Origin: Mucilaginibacter phenanthrenivorans
Lineage (GTDB): Bacteria > Bacteroidota > Bacteroidia > Sphingobacteriales > Sphingobacteriaceae
Assembly: GCF_024721155.1 (NCBI RefSeq)
Contig: NZ_JAHVAP010000006.1
Location: 372,001 to 436,000 of the forward strand
Direction of reading: 5' to 3'
DNA length: 64,000 nucleotides
The notes below the pieces were generated by a model. The model had not been told where the DNA came from. It was given only the letters and a program-made list of their open reading frames with translations, and ran no database searches. How positions within the stretch are numbered: the first letter of the stretch is position 1; every line of letters begins with the position of its first letter. Of this stretch, positions 63,949 to 64,000 are shown in pieces. The position numbers and the translations under genes are program-made.

Positions 63949-63992
63949 TCGCAGGGCGACCATGAAAATATGGTAAACCGGCCGTCCTGCGA
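63949..63992. other. hairpin at the window end
   Basis: TCGCAGG (63949-63955) pairs with CCTGCGA (63986-63992), and inner GGGCGACC/GGCCGTCC pair partly. The last 100 bases hold no gene I can support. Confidence 0.35.
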
Positions 63993-64000
63993 TGATACCA

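Overview
The window looks like chromosomal DNA from a Bacteroidota bacterium of the Sphingobacteriaceae type (Mucilaginibacter/Pedobacter-like; this assignment is inferred, not searched). The grounds are two ECF sigma/FecR/SusC/SusD polysaccharide-utilisation loci, STN-domain TonB receptors, LytS/LytTR and hybrid two-component proteins, promoters of the TTTG-N19-TAnnTTTG class, and many small Bacteroidota-type families (DUF885, DUF4097, DUF4974, DUF4143, DUF1801, DUF2252).

Layout. 1-5.5 kb: the 3' end of an lpxB-like gene, two very small minus-strand genes, an MFS exporter, an AT-rich gap with a candidate small RNA, a secreted DUF885 peptidase, a palindromic repeat cluster, tRNA-Ala(GGC) and an NTF2-like secreted protein. 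5.5-11.5 kb: an accessory block bracketed by two direct copies of a roughly 170-bp MITE-like element. It encodes a STAND/AAA-type ATPase fused to an Mrr nuclease, a one-domain LRAT-like protein with a hydrophobic tail, a 773-aa protein with a nuclease-like core and a SEC-C zinc knuckle, and a 407-aa protein with a possible PD-(D/E)xK core. This block is the best candidate for an undescribed (perhaps anti-phage) system. 11.5-19.5 kb: GH5 cellulase with ricin-type lectin, siderophore-type TonB receptor with a Fur-like box, DUF1801, fatty-acid desaturase, small orphan genes, and the relic 3' tail of a lost susD gene beside a fragment of the same MITE.

19.6-26.7 kb (minus strand): ECF sigma, FecR, SusC, SusD. 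The sigma/FecR pair should sense occupancy of the receptor and switch on its own import system. No glycosidase is attached. 27.1-43.6 kb (plus strand): a second, divergent ECF sigma, then FecR, SusC, SusD and a GH106-type alpha-L-rhamnosidase, suggesting use of rhamnose-rich glycans. A 5.8-kb minus-strand block (retropepsin-like protein, AraC regulator, AraC-HTH/FtsX-permease fusion) lies between this sigma gene and its presumed FecR.

43.9-64 kb: mostly housekeeping and signalling. There are two DUF4870-like membrane paralogs, an AHSA1-like protein, a zinc alcohol dehydrogenase, a DUF4143 ATPase behind three 22-bp direct repeats, a LytS/LytTR pair, a secreted transglutaminase-like protein, a hybrid kinase facing an NtrC-type sigma-54 regulator, a small secreted protein, DUF2252, RarA, an AlkA-like glycosylase overlapping a maltose-acetyltransferase-like gene, an adhesin-like DUF4097 protein with an exact 18-residue repeat, and a triple-PAS histidine kinase. 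Several intergenic gaps carry long inverted repeats.
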